In this document: positions 26,942 to 36,172 of the stretch, one piece after another
Numbering within the stretch: the stretch's first letter is position 1
How the letters are laid out: each line of letters opens with the position of its first letter
From: Sphingomonadales bacterium
GTDB taxonomy: Bacteria; Pseudomonadota; Alphaproteobacteria; Sphingomonadales; Sphingomonadaceae
Direction of reading: 5' to 3'
DNA length: 42,371 bases
NCBI GenBank assembly: GCA_017309275.1
Contig: JAFKLT010000076.1
Span: 1 to 42,371, forward strand
The notes under the pieces: model-generated
What the model was told of the DNA's origin: nothing
Database searches by the model: none
The model's input: only the letters and a program-made list of their open reading frames with translations
Translations under genes and position numbers: made by a program

Positions 26942-27579
26942 CCCGCCCGCTCGTCATCACCGATTGCGACGAGGTGCTGATGCACATGGTCGTCCCCTTC
27001 GCAAAATGGGTCGACGAGGAACATGGCGTGCTCTTCCGCATGGAAGACGCCAGTTTCGCGGGCGCGCTCAAGCGCAAGGAATGCGGCACGCCGCTGGAGG
27101 CGGCCGAGGTGTGGCCCCTGCTCGACGGCTTCTTCCGCACCGAAATGGGGCGCCAGACCGAAATTCCCGGCGCGATCGCGGCGATGGCGGCGATCGCCGA
27201 ACATGCCGACATCATCGTCCTCACCAACGTCGGCCCCGACCATCAGGCGGCGCGCAGCGCGCAGCTCGCGGCGCTGGGCTTTCATGCGCCGGTGATCGGC
27301 AGCCGCGGCGGCAAGGGCGAACCGGTGCGCGCGCTGATCGAGGAACACCGGCCGCCGGTCGCGATCTTCATCGACGATCTGCCGAACCATCATCATTCGG
27401 TCGCGATCGAGGCGCCGGCAGTCTGGCGGCTTCATTTCGTCGGCGAACCCGCGATTGCCGACAAGGTGCGGCCGGCAAAGCATGCGCATGCGCGAATCGA
27501 CGATTGGAACGAAGCGCGCGAGTGGATATTGGCGCGGCTCGACGAAAATATCCCGGCCCCCGGCTCCGAACTCGTATAA
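26938..27579 (+). CDS. HAD-superfamily hydrolase
   Basis: A 213-residue cytosolic phosphatase-like protein of the haloacid dehalogenase superfamily. The nucleophile loop is TDCDEV (D9 and D11, a full DxD). Motif II is VLTN and the acidic motif IV is FIDDLPNHHHS. A helical cap lies between residues 30 and 100. The substrate cannot be assigned. It is coupled to the DUF3572 gene by a four-base overlap and is followed ten bases later by the RidA gene. Confidence 0.87.
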   Translation: MTRPLVITDCDEVLMHMVVPFAKWVDEEHGVLFRMEDASFAGALKRKECGTPLEAAEVWPLLDGFFRTEMGRQTEIPGAIAAMAAIAEHADIIVLTNVGPDHQAARSAQLAALGFHAPVIGSRGGKGEPVRALIEEHRPPVAIFIDDLPNHHHSVAIEAPAVWRLHFVGEPAIADKVRPAKHAHARIDDWNEAREWILARLDENIPAPGSELV

Positions 27580-27589
27580 GGAAATCATC

Positions 27590-28057
27590 ATGTCCGACAT
27601 CACCGCCAAGCTTGCCGAACTCGGCCTCGAACTGCCCAAGGCGGCCGCGCCGGTCGCGGCCTATGTGCCCGTCGTCGAACAGGGCGGCCTGCTTCACATC
27701 TCGGGCCAGCTTCCGTTCCGCGACGGCCAGGTCGTCACCGGCCGCCTCGGCGCCGACATGGACGAGGCGACGGGCTATGACGCCGCGCGCCGCTGCGCGC
27801 TGATGCTCACGGCGCAGATCGGCCAGGCGCTCGGCGGCGACTGGTCGCGCGTCGAAAAGATCGTCAAGCTCGGCGTCTTCGTGAACAGCGATCCGGGCTT
27901 CACCGCGCAGCCGAAGGTTGCGAACGGCGCGTCCGAACTGATGGAATCGCTCTTCGGCGATGCCGGCCGCCATGCGCGCAGCGCGGTCGGCGTGTCGGTG
28001 CTGCCGCTGGGTGCGGCGGTCGAGGTCGACGCGATCGTCGCGGTGAAGCCGGCTTAA
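27590..28057 (+). CDS. RidA/YjgF-family protein
   Basis: A 155-residue small trimeric protein of the Rid family, whose founder removes reactive enamine/imine intermediates. The core carries the usual ISGQLPF, GADMDEATGYDAARRCALM and VKLGVFVNSDPGF, with a C-terminal VGVSVLPLGAAVEVDAIVAV. The Arg normally found before the last strand of active RidA (R105 in E. coli) is not evident in this segment (VSVLPLG), so it may be a non-canonical Rid member. AAGGA is eight bases before the ATG. It belongs to the DUF3572-HAD-RidA-acyltransferase run. Confidence 0.9.
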   Translation: MSDITAKLAELGLELPKAAAPVAAYVPVVEQGGLLHISGQLPFRDGQVVTGRLGADMDEATGYDAARRCALMLTAQIGQALGGDWSRVEKIVKLGVFVNSDPGFTAQPKVANGASELMESLFGDAGRHARSAVGVSVLPLGAAVEVDAIVAVKPA

Positions 28058-28065
28058 GGATTCCG

Positions 28066-29214
28066 GTGGCAGAGGCCGATCCGCCCGCCCGGACCATCTC
28101 GCTCGGCACCGGCGTCGCCGCGGTCGATGCCGATGCATGGGATGCGCTGGCGGGCGATGCCAATCCGTTCGTCGGCCACGCCTTTCTGACGCTGCTTGAG
28201 GAATCGGGCAGCGTCGGGCCCGGCACCGGCTGGCAACCCGCACCGATCCTGGTCGAGGATGGCGACGGCGCGCTGGTCGCCGCCGCTCCCGCCTATCTGA
28301 AGTCGCACAGCCAGGGCGAATATGTCTTCGACCACGCCTGGGCCGATGCCTGGGCGCGCGCCGGCGGCGACTATTATCCGAAACTCCAGATCGCGGCGCC
28401 CTTTACGCCGGTTCCGGGTCCGCGCCTGCTCGCGCAGGATGACGAGGCGGCGCTGCTGCTGATCCGGGGGGCCGAGGCGGTGGTCCGACAGAACGGCCTG
28501 TCGTCCGCCCATGCCACCTTCGTCGCGCCCGACCAGATGCCGGTCTTCGAACGGGCGGGCTGGCTGGTTCGCCGCGACATCCAGTTTCATTTCGCCAATG
28601 CGGGCTATGCGCATTTCAACGATTTCCTCGCCACGCTGACCTCGCAAAAGCGCAAGCAGCTTCGCAAGGAACGCGCGCGCGCGATCGAAGGGTTGCAGGT
28701 CGAGGAACTGACCGGCGATGCGATCCGTCCCGAACATTGGGACGCGATGTGGGCCTTTTACCAGGACACCGGCGCGCGCAAATGGGGGCAGCCCTATCTG
28801 ACGCGCGCGGCGTTCGACCTGATGGGGCGGCGGATGGCAGACCGCATCATCCTGGTCCTGGCCAGCGAGGACGGGCGGGCGGTTGCGGGCGCGATGCACT
28901 TCGTCGGCGCCGACACCCTCTATGGCCGCTACTGGGGCTGTCTGCGCGACATCCCCTATCTGCATTTCGAGCTATGCTATTATCGCGCGATCGACATCGC
29001 GATCGCGCGCGGGCTGCGCCGGGTCGAGGCGGGCGCGCAGGGCGGGCACAAGCTTGCGCGCGGCTATGGCCCCGTTGCGACCTGGTCGGCGCATTTCATC
29101 GCCGATCCGGGATTTCGCCGCGCGGTCGCGGACTATCTCGACCAGGAACGGCGCGCCGAAGAGGTCGAGATGGAGTGGCTGGCGGGGCATACGCCCTTCA
29201 GGCGATCGGACTAG
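28066..29214 (+). CDS. Peptidogalycan biosynthesis-like (COG3146) acyltransferase, GNAT-like
   Basis: A 382-residue protein of the COG3146 (DUF482) family with a FemAB/GNAT-type fold. The segments SQGEYVFDHAWADAWARAGG, YYPKLQIAAPFTPVPGPR, QFHF, KRKQLRKERARA and GRYWGCLRDIPYLHFELCYY are characteristic. The start is GTG at 28066, nine bases after the RidA stop, with AAGGA upstream. The substrate is unknown. It ends the run of four same-strand genes that begins with DUF3572. Confidence 0.86.
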   Translation: MAEADPPARTISLGTGVAAVDADAWDALAGDANPFVGHAFLTLLEESGSVGPGTGWQPAPILVEDGDGALVAAAPAYLKSHSQGEYVFDHAWADAWARAGGDYYPKLQIAAPFTPVPGPRLLAQDDEAALLLIRGAEAVVRQNGLSSAHATFVAPDQMPVFERAGWLVRRDIQFHFANAGYAHFNDFLATLTSQKRKQLRKERARAIEGLQVEELTGDAIRPEHWDAMWAFYQDTGARKWGQPYLTRAAFDLMGRRMADRIILVLASEDGRAVAGAMHFVGADTLYGRYWGCLRDIPYLHFELCYYRAIDIAIARGLRRVEAGAQGGHKLARGYGPVATWSAHFIADPGFRRAVADYLDQERRAEEVEMEWLAGHTPFRRSD

Positions 29215-29238
29215 GCCGGTTTCGCGGCGGTCCGGTCG

Positions 29239-29553
29239 TTACGCTGCGAAGCGGCGGGCGGCCGGGCGGCGCGCCGTTTCGTCCAGCCACGCGCGCGCCT
29301 GGCGCTGCGCTTCGGCGATTTCGTCGCGCGACATTTCGTCGGACAGGTCGGCGCGGCATTGCTGTCCTTCCCGGTTGCCGCCGAGCGCGGCCAGGTTGAA
29401 CCATTTGTGCGCCTGGATCAGGTCGACGTCGACGCCGCCGGTTCCGGTCGAAAAGGCGATACCCAGATCGAAATAGGCGTTGGCGTCGCCGCGGGCGGCG
29501 TCGAGCAGTCGGCTCTCGATCAGAAACTGGGCAGACTTCAGACTATTAGCCAT
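29239..29553 (-). CDS. SEL1-repeat small protein
   Basis: A 104-residue soluble protein. AYFDLGIAFSTGTGG, then QAHKWFNLAALGGNREGQQ fits a single SEL1-like (TPR-type) helix pair. The C-terminus is basic (ARRPAARRFAA). AAAGGGGG lies five bases before the ATG. Short SEL1 proteins of this size are common in alphaproteobacteria; the role is unknown. It stands alone between the acyltransferase gene and panC. Confidence 0.82.
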   Translation of the reverse strand: MANSLKSAQFLIESRLLDAARGDANAYFDLGIAFSTGTGGVDVDLIQAHKWFNLAALGGNREGQQCRADLSDEMSRDEIAEAQRQARAWLDETARRPAARRFAA

Positions 29554-29694
29554 GATAACCCCCTTTGCCTCCACCCCACATGGAGACCTCGGGGTCCAAA
29601 CTTGCGGCTTATGGTCAACAAAGCGTTAACCGCGGGTCGACTTTTTTGTGGATATCGCGGGGAAGTCCCGGAAAACCGCCGTTTCTTGCGTTAA

Positions 29695-30534
29695 TCAACC
29701 GACGGGAAGATTGTCGATCAGGCGCGTTTTTCCGATGCGGGCGGCGGCGAGCAGGCGGGCGGGCTTGCGAAATTCGGTCAGCCTTTCCAGGCTGTCGGCG
29801 TCGGCGAGCGCGACATAATCGACGCTGTCGAACCCGCCTTTCAGGATATCGGCCTCGGCCTGGGCCAGCGCCGCGGCCACCTCGCCCCCACCCGCGATCG
29901 CCTTCGCCGCGGCCTTCAGCGCATCGGGCAAAGCCACCGCCGCTTCGCGCAGGTCCTTGGACAAATAACCATTCCGAGAAGACAAAGCCAACCCGTCCTT
30001 GTCGCGCGCGATCGGCGCGCCGAGGATATCCAGCGCGAAATCAAGGTCGCGCGCCATGCGGCGGATGATCGCGAGCTGTTGCCAATCTTTTTCGCCGAAG
30101 ATCGCGACGTCGGGCCGCACCTGGTTGAACAGTTTTGCGACCACGGTCGCGACGCCGTCGAAATGGCCGGGCCGCGCGGCGCCGCAATAGTCGGCGCCAA
30201 GCCCGGAGACCTCGATATGCGTCGCGTGACCGCCGGGATACATCGTCGCGACATCGGGCGCCCATAGCAGGGCGACGCCTTCGCCGGCGAGCAGCGCCGC
30301 GTCGCGTGCCTCGTCGCGGGGATAGGCCGCATAATCCTCGTTCGGGCCGAACTGGGTCGGGTTGACGAAGATCGACACGACGACATGATCTGCCACGCGC
30401 CCCGCCATGCGCACCAGCGAGACATGGCCTTCGTGCAGCGCGCCCATCGTCGGCACCAGCGCGACGCTCTTTCCGCCTTGCTGAAGTGCCGAAACGGCAC
30501 GACGCAGCATCGCGATGTCACGGATGATTTGCAC
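29695..30534 (-). CDS. panC: Pantothenate synthetase
   Basis: A 279-residue enzyme that joins pantoate and beta-alanine with ATP, the last step of pantothenate synthesis. VPTMGALHEGH carries the HIGH-type motif (HEGH at 34-37). IFVNPTQFGPNEDYAAYPR, GEKDWQQL and SSRNGYLS are all canonical. The start is GTG at 30534 with GGAGG ten bases upstream; the longer open frame has no better start. It is divergent from mipZ. No panB or panD lies in the window. Confidence 0.97.
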   Translation of the reverse strand: MQIIRDIAMLRRAVSALQQGGKSVALVPTMGALHEGHVSLVRMAGRVADHVVVSIFVNPTQFGPNEDYAAYPRDEARDAALLAGEGVALLWAPDVATMYPGGHATHIEVSGLGADYCGAARPGHFDGVATVVAKLFNQVRPDVAIFGEKDWQQLAIIRRMARDLDFALDILGAPIARDKDGLALSSRNGYLSKDLREAAVALPDALKAAAKAIAGGGEVAAALAQAEADILKGGFDSVDYVALADADSLERLTEFRKPARLLAAARIGKTRLIDNLPVG

Positions 30535-30619
30535 GCTTGCCCAGCCTCCGATATTGGCGGCGCAACTGCACCACCCAAGCGGCTCCCATGCGCCGCCAAC
30601 CGGAAAATCGCAACGCTCC

Positions 30620-31441
30620 ATGTCGACTCAAGATTCGAAGCCCGCACCGCACCGCATCATCTTTGCCAATGAAAAGGGCGGCACCGGCAAGTCGACCTGT
30701 GCGGTGCATTTCGCGGTCGCGCTTGCCAGCCAGGGGTGGCGCGTCGCCGGAATCGACCTTGATCCGCGTCAGCGCACCTTCCATCGCTATCTCGAAAACC
30801 GTGTGAACACGGCGAAACGCCGCGGCATCGACCTGCCGACCCCGCAATTCGAAGTCTTCGAGGGGTCGACGATCGACGAACTCGACGCGCAGGTCGCGCG
30901 GCTGAGCGCCGATGTCGATTATTTCGTCGCCGATACGCCGGGCCGCGACGATGTGTTCGCGCGGCACCTTGCCACCAGCGCCGACACGCTCGTCACGCCG
31001 ATCAACGACAGTTTTATCGATTTCGACCTGATTGGTCAGGTCGATCCCGAGACGTTTCAGGTCACGCGCCCCAGCTTTTATTCCGAACTCATCTGGGACA
31101 CGCGCAAGGCGCGCGCCAAGACCGACGGACGGACGATCGACTGGATCATCCTGCGTAACCGCCTTCAGCATGTCGACGCGCACAATATGCGCCGCGTCGG
31201 CGAGGCGCTGACCCAGTTGTCGCGCCGTGTCGGCTTTCGCGTCATCCCAGGGCTGGGCGAACGCGTCATCTATCGCGAACTTTTCCCTGCCGGCTTGACG
31301 CTGCTCGACAAGACGCACCTTGGCGGCATGGGGATCGGCCATGTCGTCGCGCGGCAGGAATTGCGTGAGGCGATGGCCGGATTGAACCTTCCGGCACGTG
31401 AGCGGTTGCATCCGGACGGAGACCTGTTCGCCGCCGCCTGA
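30620..31441 (+). CDS. mipZ: Division-plane positioning ATPase MipZ
   Basis: A 273-residue ParA/MinD-type ATPase that in Caulobacter forms a gradient from the poles with ParB and blocks FtsZ except at mid-cell. The P-loop NEKGGTGKST (17-26), DLDPRQRTFHRYLENR and ADTPGRDDV are as in MipZ, as is PINDSFIDFDLIGQVD. It lacks the C-terminal membrane-targeting helix of MinD. The ATG is at 30620; there is no strong ribosome-binding site. A short intergenic stretch separates it from the sugar-phosphate mutase gene. Confidence 0.95.
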   Translation: MSTQDSKPAPHRIIFANEKGGTGKSTCAVHFAVALASQGWRVAGIDLDPRQRTFHRYLENRVNTAKRRGIDLPTPQFEVFEGSTIDELDAQVARLSADVDYFVADTPGRDDVFARHLATSADTLVTPINDSFIDFDLIGQVDPETFQVTRPSFYSELIWDTRKARAKTDGRTIDWIILRNRLQHVDAHNMRRVGEALTQLSRRVGFRVIPGLGERVIYRELFPAGLTLLDKTHLGGMGIGHVVARQELREAMAGLNLPARERLHPDGDLFAAA

Positions 31442-31471
31442 CCGCCTTCTCTCCCCCCAAGAGGACTAGCC

Positions 31472-32854
31472 ATGACCCACGATTTCCACCCGACGATGCT
31501 TCGCGAATATGACATTCGCGGCGTCGTAGGCGACACGTTGTCGGCGGCCGACGCCTATGCAATCGGGCGCAGCTTCGCGACCCTGATTGCGCGTTCCGGC
31601 GGCGCGCGGATCGCCGTGGGCTATGACGGACGACTTTCCTCACCGATGCTCGCAGATGCGCTGATCGACGGAATCAATGCGGCCGGCATCGACGCGCTGA
31701 ACGTCGGGCTCGGTCCGACGCCCATGCTCTATTATGCGGCATCAACGCAGGACGTGGACGGCGGCATACAGATAACCGGCAGCCACAACCCCCCCGACTA
31801 CAACGGCTTCAAGATGGTGTTTCAGGGGCGTCCGTTCTTTGGCGCCGACATCCAGCAGATCGGCACCCTGGCCGCTGCGGGCGATTGGGAGAGCGGCGAA
31901 GGCACGTCGCAGAGCCTGGATATCGTCGACGCCTATGTCGATCGGCTGGTCGAAGGCTTCGCTGGGGGCGCCTTCCGCATCGGTTGGGATGCAGGCAATG
32001 GCGCCGCAGGCACCGTCATCGAAAAGCTGACTGCGCGGCTCCCCGGGGAGCATCATCTTCTGTTTACGGACATTGACGGGCATTTCCCGAACCACCACCC
32101 CGATCCCACCGAAGAGAAAAATCTGGCCGACCTGCGCAAGCTTGTCGCGGAGAAGAGCCTCGATTTCGGCGTCGCTTTCGATGGAGATGGCGACCGCATC
32201 GGTGCGATTGACGGCGAAGGACGGATCATCTGGGGCGACCAGCTTCTGCAAATCTATGCCGCCGCGCTGTTGAAGGAACGCCCCGGCGCGACGATCATCG
32301 CCGATGTAAAGGCCAGCCAGGCATTGTTCGACCGCGTTGCCGAACTGGGCGGGCAGCCGCTGATGTGGAAGACCGGGCATAGCCTGATCAAGGCGAAGAT
32401 GAAGGAAACCGGCAGCCCGCTGGCAGGCGAAATGAGCGGGCATATCTTCTTCGCCGACACCTATTATGGCTATGACGATGCGCCCTATGCCGCGGTGCGG
32501 CTGATCGAGGCGGCCGAGAAGCTGGGCAAGAGCGTCACCGAATTGCGCGGCGAAATGCCCGCGATGATCAACACGCCCGAGTTGCGCTTCCAGGTCGACG
32601 AGATACGCAAGTTCGCCATTGTGGACGAGGTTCTGGCCAGGCTCGCGGCGTCCGGCGCGACGGTCGACCGCACCGACGGCGCCCGCGTGCTGACCGACGA
32701 CGGCTGGTGGCTGCTCCGCGCGTCGAACACGCAGGACGTGCTCGTCGCACGCGCCGAGGCGAAGGACGAAGCCGCGCTCGAGCGGCTGATGGCGGCAATC
32801 GACGAGCAACTTGCACTCTCCGGCGTCGAGCGCGGGCCGCAGGCGGGGCATTAA
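31472..32854 (+). CDS. pgmG: Phosphomannomutase/phosphoglucomutase
   Basis: A 460-residue enzyme that interconverts hexose 1- and 6-phosphates and feeds LPS and exopolysaccharide synthesis. The catalytic phosphoserine is S104 in [13 protein letters not shown], the magnesium loop is DGDGDR at 237-242, and the sugar-specificity and phosphate-binding loops are GEMSGH and RASNTQ (416-421, normally RxSNTEP). The symbol follows the sphingomonad name for the bifunctional PMM/PGM; algC or manB would be equally usual labels. GAGGA is about nine bases before the ATG. It lies between mipZ and lptB on the same strand. Confidence 0.92.
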   Translation: MTHDFHPTMLREYDIRGVVGDTLSAADAYAIGRSFATLIARSGGARIAVGYDGRLSSPMLADALIDGINAAGIDALNVGLGPTPMLYYAASTQDVDGGIQITGSHNPPDYNGFKMVFQGRPFFGADIQQIGTLAAAGDWESGEGTSQSLDIVDAYVDRLVEGFAGGAFRIGWDAGNGAAGTVIEKLTARLPGEHHLLFTDIDGHFPNHHPDPTEEKNLADLRKLVAEKSLDFGVAFDGDGDRIGAIDGEGRIIWGDQLLQIYAAALLKERPGATIIADVKASQALFDRVAELGGQPLMWKTGHSLIKAKMKETGSPLAGEMSGHIFFADTYYGYDDAPYAAVRLIEAAEKLGKSVTELRGEMPAMINTPELRFQVDEIRKFAIVDEVLARLAASGATVDRTDGARVLTDDGWWLLRASNTQDVLVARAEAKDEAALERLMAAIDEQLALSGVERGPQAGH

Positions 32855-32923
32855 GCGCGGCAAAGCCGCCTTGCAAAAATCTTGCCAGATTGACCTCGGC
32901 CGCGTCGCTGAGGTAACGCGCGC

Positions 32924-33766
32924 ATGGGGGCCAGAACTGGGACAGATCGACCTATGACCGACGAATCCACTGTGACGACGCTTTCCGAAGGCGACCATGG
33001 CGTCGCCGAACACAGAGCGCATGTCCAGGAGGATGCGGCGGCAGGCAATGGCCTGGCGGTCATCTCGATCGCAAAGAGCTATGACAAGCGCGTCGTGCTG
33101 TCGGACGTGTCGCTCTCGGTCGGCAAGGGTGAGGTCGTCGGCTTGCTCGGCCCCAATGGCGCCGGCAAGACGACCTGTTTCTATTCGATCATGGGACTGG
33201 TGAAGCCCGACGCCGGGCGCATCATGCTCGACGGCGCCGACATCACCGCGCTGCCCATGTATCGCCGCGCGATCCTCGGCCTCGGCTATCTGCCGCAGGA
33301 AACCTCGATCTTTCGCGGCATGACGGTCGCGCAGAATATCGAGGCCGTTCTCGAACTCGCCGAGCCCGACAAGGTATCGCGCGAACGCCGTCTTGAGGAG
33401 CTTCTCGACGAATTCGGCCTTGCGCGCCTGCGCGATTCGGCGGCGATGGCGCTGTCGGGCGGCGAGCGGCGGCGCGCCGAAATCGCGCGTGCGCTGGCGG
33501 CGAATCCTTCGATCATATTGCTCGACGAACCCTTTGCAGGCATCGACCCGTTGTCGATCAGCGACATCCGCGATCTGGTCGCCGACCTGAAAACGCGCGG
33601 AATCGGCGTGCTGATCACCGATCATAACGTGCGCGAGACGCTCGACCTCGTCGACCGGGCCGCAATCATCTACGACGGCAAGGTCCTGCTTGCCGGTTCG
33701 CCGGCCGAGCTTGTCGCCGACCCCGAGGTTCGCCGCCTCTACCTCGGCGAGGGCTTCTCCCTGTGA
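32924..33766 (+). CDS. lptB: LPS export ABC transporter ATPase LptB
   Basis: A 280-residue ATPase that powers lipopolysaccharide transport with LptFG and LptC. It contains Walker A GPNGAGKT (76-83), the LPQETSIFRGMTVAQNI helix typical of LptB, the signature LSGGERRRAEIARAL, and Walker B IILLDEPFAGIDP followed by the ITDHNVRETL switch. Compared with E. coli (241 aa) it has a 40-residue acidic N-terminal extension. The start at 32924 is preferred because GAGGT lies nine bases upstream; ATG at 32954 is the alternative. It is followed after 14 bases by rpoN, a widely conserved order, but lptA and lptC are not upstream here. Confidence 0.95.
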   Translation: MGARTGTDRPMTDESTVTTLSEGDHGVAEHRAHVQEDAAAGNGLAVISIAKSYDKRVVLSDVSLSVGKGEVVGLLGPNGAGKTTCFYSIMGLVKPDAGRIMLDGADITALPMYRRAILGLGYLPQETSIFRGMTVAQNIEAVLELAEPDKVSRERRLEELLDEFGLARLRDSAAMALSGGERRRAEIARALAANPSIILLDEPFAGIDPLSISDIRDLVADLKTRGIGVLITDHNVRETLDLVDRAAIIYDGKVLLAGSPAELVADPEVRRLYLGEGFSL

Positions 33767-33780
33767 GCAGATAGTCGCTG

Positions 33781-35241
33781 ATGGCGTTGGGTCCGCGCCT
33801 TGATTTACGCCAGTCGCAATCGCTGGTGATGACGCCGCAGCTGCAGCAGGCGATCAAGCTGCTTGCGCTGTCGAACCTCGAACTCGAAGCCTATCTGGCC
33901 GAGGCGCTGGAAGGCAATCCGCTGCTCGACGCGTCGCCGGCCGATCGCGACGACAACGGACCGGATGACGGCGCGGAGGAGGCCCCGGTCGCGAGCGTAT
34001 CGGGTGAAACCGACACCGACCAGGCGCTCTCGTCGGACGCCGGGACCGCGGACGACCTCGACGTCGATTTCAACGAGGAGCGTTTCCACCACGACAGCGC
34101 CAGCGATTCGGTCGGTCTGTCGGGGATGGGCGAAGATATCGATTTCGACAGTTTTGCCGAGCATGAGGGCACGCTGCACGATCACCTGCTAGCGCAGGTT
34201 GGCGAGCGCTTTGACGGGATCGAGGCGATCGTTGCGGGGCAGCTTGTCGCGCTGATCGACGAGGTGGGATATCTGCGTGCGGAAGTTGGCGAAGTTGCCG
34301 CGCAGCTTGGGGTGCCGCTGGCGCTGATCGAGGAGGTTCTGCGCGGTATTCAGACCTTTGATCCTTCGGGGGTCGGGGCGCGGGATCTGGCGGAATGCAT
34401 AGCGATTCAGGCGCGCGAGGCCGACCGATACGACCCCGCGATGGCATGCATGATCGCGCACCTCGATCTGGTCGCCAAAGGTGCCTTTCCGCAGCTCAAG
34501 CGCATCTGCGGAGTCGATGACGAAGATCTTGCCGACATGATTCGCGAACTGCGCGGTTATGATCCCAAGCCCGGCCTGAAATTCGGCGGCGAAGGCACGC
34601 AGGCGGTCGTCCCCGACCTGTATGTCCGTCAGACGGCAAAGGGCTGGGCGGTCGAGGTCAACAGCGGCACGCTGCCCCGCCTGCTCGTCAATCGCCGCTA
34701 TTATACCGAGCTTACGCAGGGCGCCGCGGCCAAGAGCAAGGCGTGGCTGTCCGAACAGCTTGCGGGCGCCAACTGGCTCGTGCGCGCGCTCGACCAGCGC
34801 CAGCGCACGATCGTCAAGGTCGCAAGCGAGATCGTGAAGCAGCAGGAAGGCTTTTTCCTGAGCGGCGTCGCGCACATGCGCCCGCTGACCCTGCGCCAGG
34901 TCGCCGAGGCGATCGGCATGCACGAATCGACCGTCAGCCGCGTCACGAGCAACAAATATCTGTCCTGCGCGCGCGGATTGTTCGAACTCAAATATTTCTT
35001 CTCGTCCGGCATCTCCGCGACCGAAGGTGACGGCGCGGTATCGGCGGAGGCGGTGAAGAGCCGAATCAAGGCGATGATCGAGGCCGAGGATCCGAAGGCC
35101 ATCCTGTCCGACGAGACGATCGCGCAGAAACTCTCGGGCGAGGGCCACGACATCGCGCGGCGGACCGTCGTCAAATATCGCGAGGCGATGGGCTATGGCT
35201 CGTCGGTACAGCGGCGCCGGCAAAAGGCGCTGGCGGGCTGA
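33781..35241 (+). CDS. rpoN: RNA polymerase sigma-54 factor
   Basis: A 486-residue sigma factor that directs transcription of nitrogen and other genes through activator ATPases. Region I is LRQSQSLVMTPQLQQAIKLL, AALEGNPLLD-like (here EALEGNPLLD). An acidic stretch follows, then the core-binding domain, a DNA-binding helix-turn-helix near 375-400 (RQVAEAIGMHESTVSRVTSN) and the RpoN box ARRTVVKYRE at 459-468. The start is ATG at 33781, 14 bases after lptB, with no clear ribosome-binding site. Translational coupling to lptB is likely. Confidence 0.98.
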   Translation: MALGPRLDLRQSQSLVMTPQLQQAIKLLALSNLELEAYLAEALEGNPLLDASPADRDDNGPDDGAEEAPVASVSGETDTDQALSSDAGTADDLDVDFNEERFHHDSASDSVGLSGMGEDIDFDSFAEHEGTLHDHLLAQVGERFDGIEAIVAGQLVALIDEVGYLRAEVGEVAAQLGVPLALIEEVLRGIQTFDPSGVGARDLAECIAIQAREADRYDPAMACMIAHLDLVAKGAFPQLKRICGVDDEDLADMIRELRGYDPKPGLKFGGEGTQAVVPDLYVRQTAKGWAVEVNSGTLPRLLVNRRYYTELTQGAAAKSKAWLSEQLAGANWLVRALDQRQRTIVKVASEIVKQQEGFFLSGVAHMRPLTLRQVAEAIGMHESTVSRVTSNKYLSCARGLFELKYFFSSGISATEGDGAVSAEAVKSRIKAMIEAEDPKAILSDETIAQKLSGEGHDIARRTVVKYREAMGYGSSVQRRRQKALAG

Positions 35242-35259
35242 TTTTGGCCGGAAAGGCGG

Positions 35260-35288
35260 TTGACTTTCAGGCCGCTTCCCCATAGTTG
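35260..35288 (+). promoter_or_regulatory. Probable rpmJ promoter
   Basis: TTGACT at 35260-35265, a 17-base spacer, TAGTTG at 35283-35288. It lies in the 90-base gap between rpoN and rpmJ and gives a leader of about 40 bases. Confidence 0.5.
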
Positions 35289-35331
35289 CGCCGCTTCGCG
35301 TACAACGCCAAAGCTTTTACGGAACAGACCA

Positions 35332-35457
35332 ATGAAGATTCGCAACAGCCTGAAGTCGCTGAAGGACCGCCACCGGGACAACCGCGTTATCCGCCGCCGT
35401 GGCCGCACCTATGTGATCAACAAGACCAACCGCCGCTTCAAGGCGCGCCAGGGCTAA
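35332..35457 (+). CDS. rpmJ: 50S ribosomal protein L36
   Basis: A 41-residue basic protein: [18 protein letters not shown], then [20 protein letters not shown]. This is the longer, zinc-free form usual in alphaproteobacteria. It stands alone behind its own promoter, separate from the rpmG gene 10 kb away. Confidence 0.97.
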   Translation: MKIRNSLKSLKDRHRDNRVIRRRGRTYVINKTNRRFKARQG

Positions 35458-35466
35458 TGGCCCTGC

Positions 35467-35485
35467 CGGGGCGTTCTTCGCCCCG
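35467..35485 (+). terminator. Hairpin after rpmJ, weak terminator
   Basis: CGGGGCG, loop TTCTT, CGCCCCG. A perfect seven-base stem directly after the stop codon, but no T run follows. Confidence 0.4.
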
Positions 35486-35554
35486 CGCGCAATTGCGAGT
35501 TAGCGTGACGCCGTCGGATGATTCCGGCGGCGCTTTCGCGTGTCCGGAGTCCCC

Positions 35555-36172
35555 ATGATTCGCCAATGCGTGATCTTCGACGTCGGCCGCGTCCTGTTCG
35601 ATTGGGACCTGCGGCACCTGTTCGCCAAGCTGATCGACGACAAGGACGAGCTAGAATGGTTCGTCACGAATGTGGTCACGCCCGAATGGCATTTCCAGCA
35701 CGACGCCGGCCGCCCGCTCGCCGAGATGCTGCCCGAGCTGAAGGCCGCCTTTCCGGGGCATGACGCGCTGATCGACGCCTATGCCGCGCGCTTCAACGAG
35801 ACGATCCCGGGCGCGGTTCCCGGTAGCCTGGACCTGGTCAAGCGGCTGGACCGCGCGGGCGTGCCGCTGTTCGCGATCACCAATTTCGGGCACGAGTTCT
35901 GGGAAGACTTTCGCCCGACCCAGCCGATATTCGACCGCTTCCGCGATATCGTCGTGTCGGGCACCGAGAAGATGGTGAAGCCCGATCCCGCCATCTATCG
36001 CCTCGCGATCGAACGATTCGGCATCGACCCGGCGGGCGCGATCTTCATCGACGATGTCGCGAAAAATGTCGCGGGCGCCGAATCGGTCGGCATTGCGGGG
36101 CACCAGTTCATCGACGCGGCGACGCTGGAACGTGAACTAGTGAGGCGGGGCTATCTGCCGAGTTTGACTTAG
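35555..36172 (+). CDS. HAD-family phosphatase, YihX type
   Basis: A 205-residue HAD-IA hydrolase. The nucleophile loop is FDVGRVLFDWD: D9 is present but the second Asp of DxD is Gly, as in the YihX glucose-1-phosphatase group (FDLGNV). Motif II is AITNFGHEFW, the Lys is in KMVKPDPAIY and motif IV is FIDDVAKNVAGA. Substrate unknown; a sugar phosphate is likely by family. The start is ATG at 35555 with GGAG at five bases. It is convergent with the next gene, whose stop overlaps its own. Confidence 0.88.
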   Translation: MIRQCVIFDVGRVLFDWDLRHLFAKLIDDKDELEWFVTNVVTPEWHFQHDAGRPLAEMLPELKAAFPGHDALIDAYAARFNETIPGAVPGSLDLVKRLDRAGVPLFAITNFGHEFWEDFRPTQPIFDRFRDIVVSGTEKMVKPDPAIYRLAIERFGIDPAGAIFIDDVAKNVAGAESVGIAGHQFIDAATLERELVRRGYLPSLT

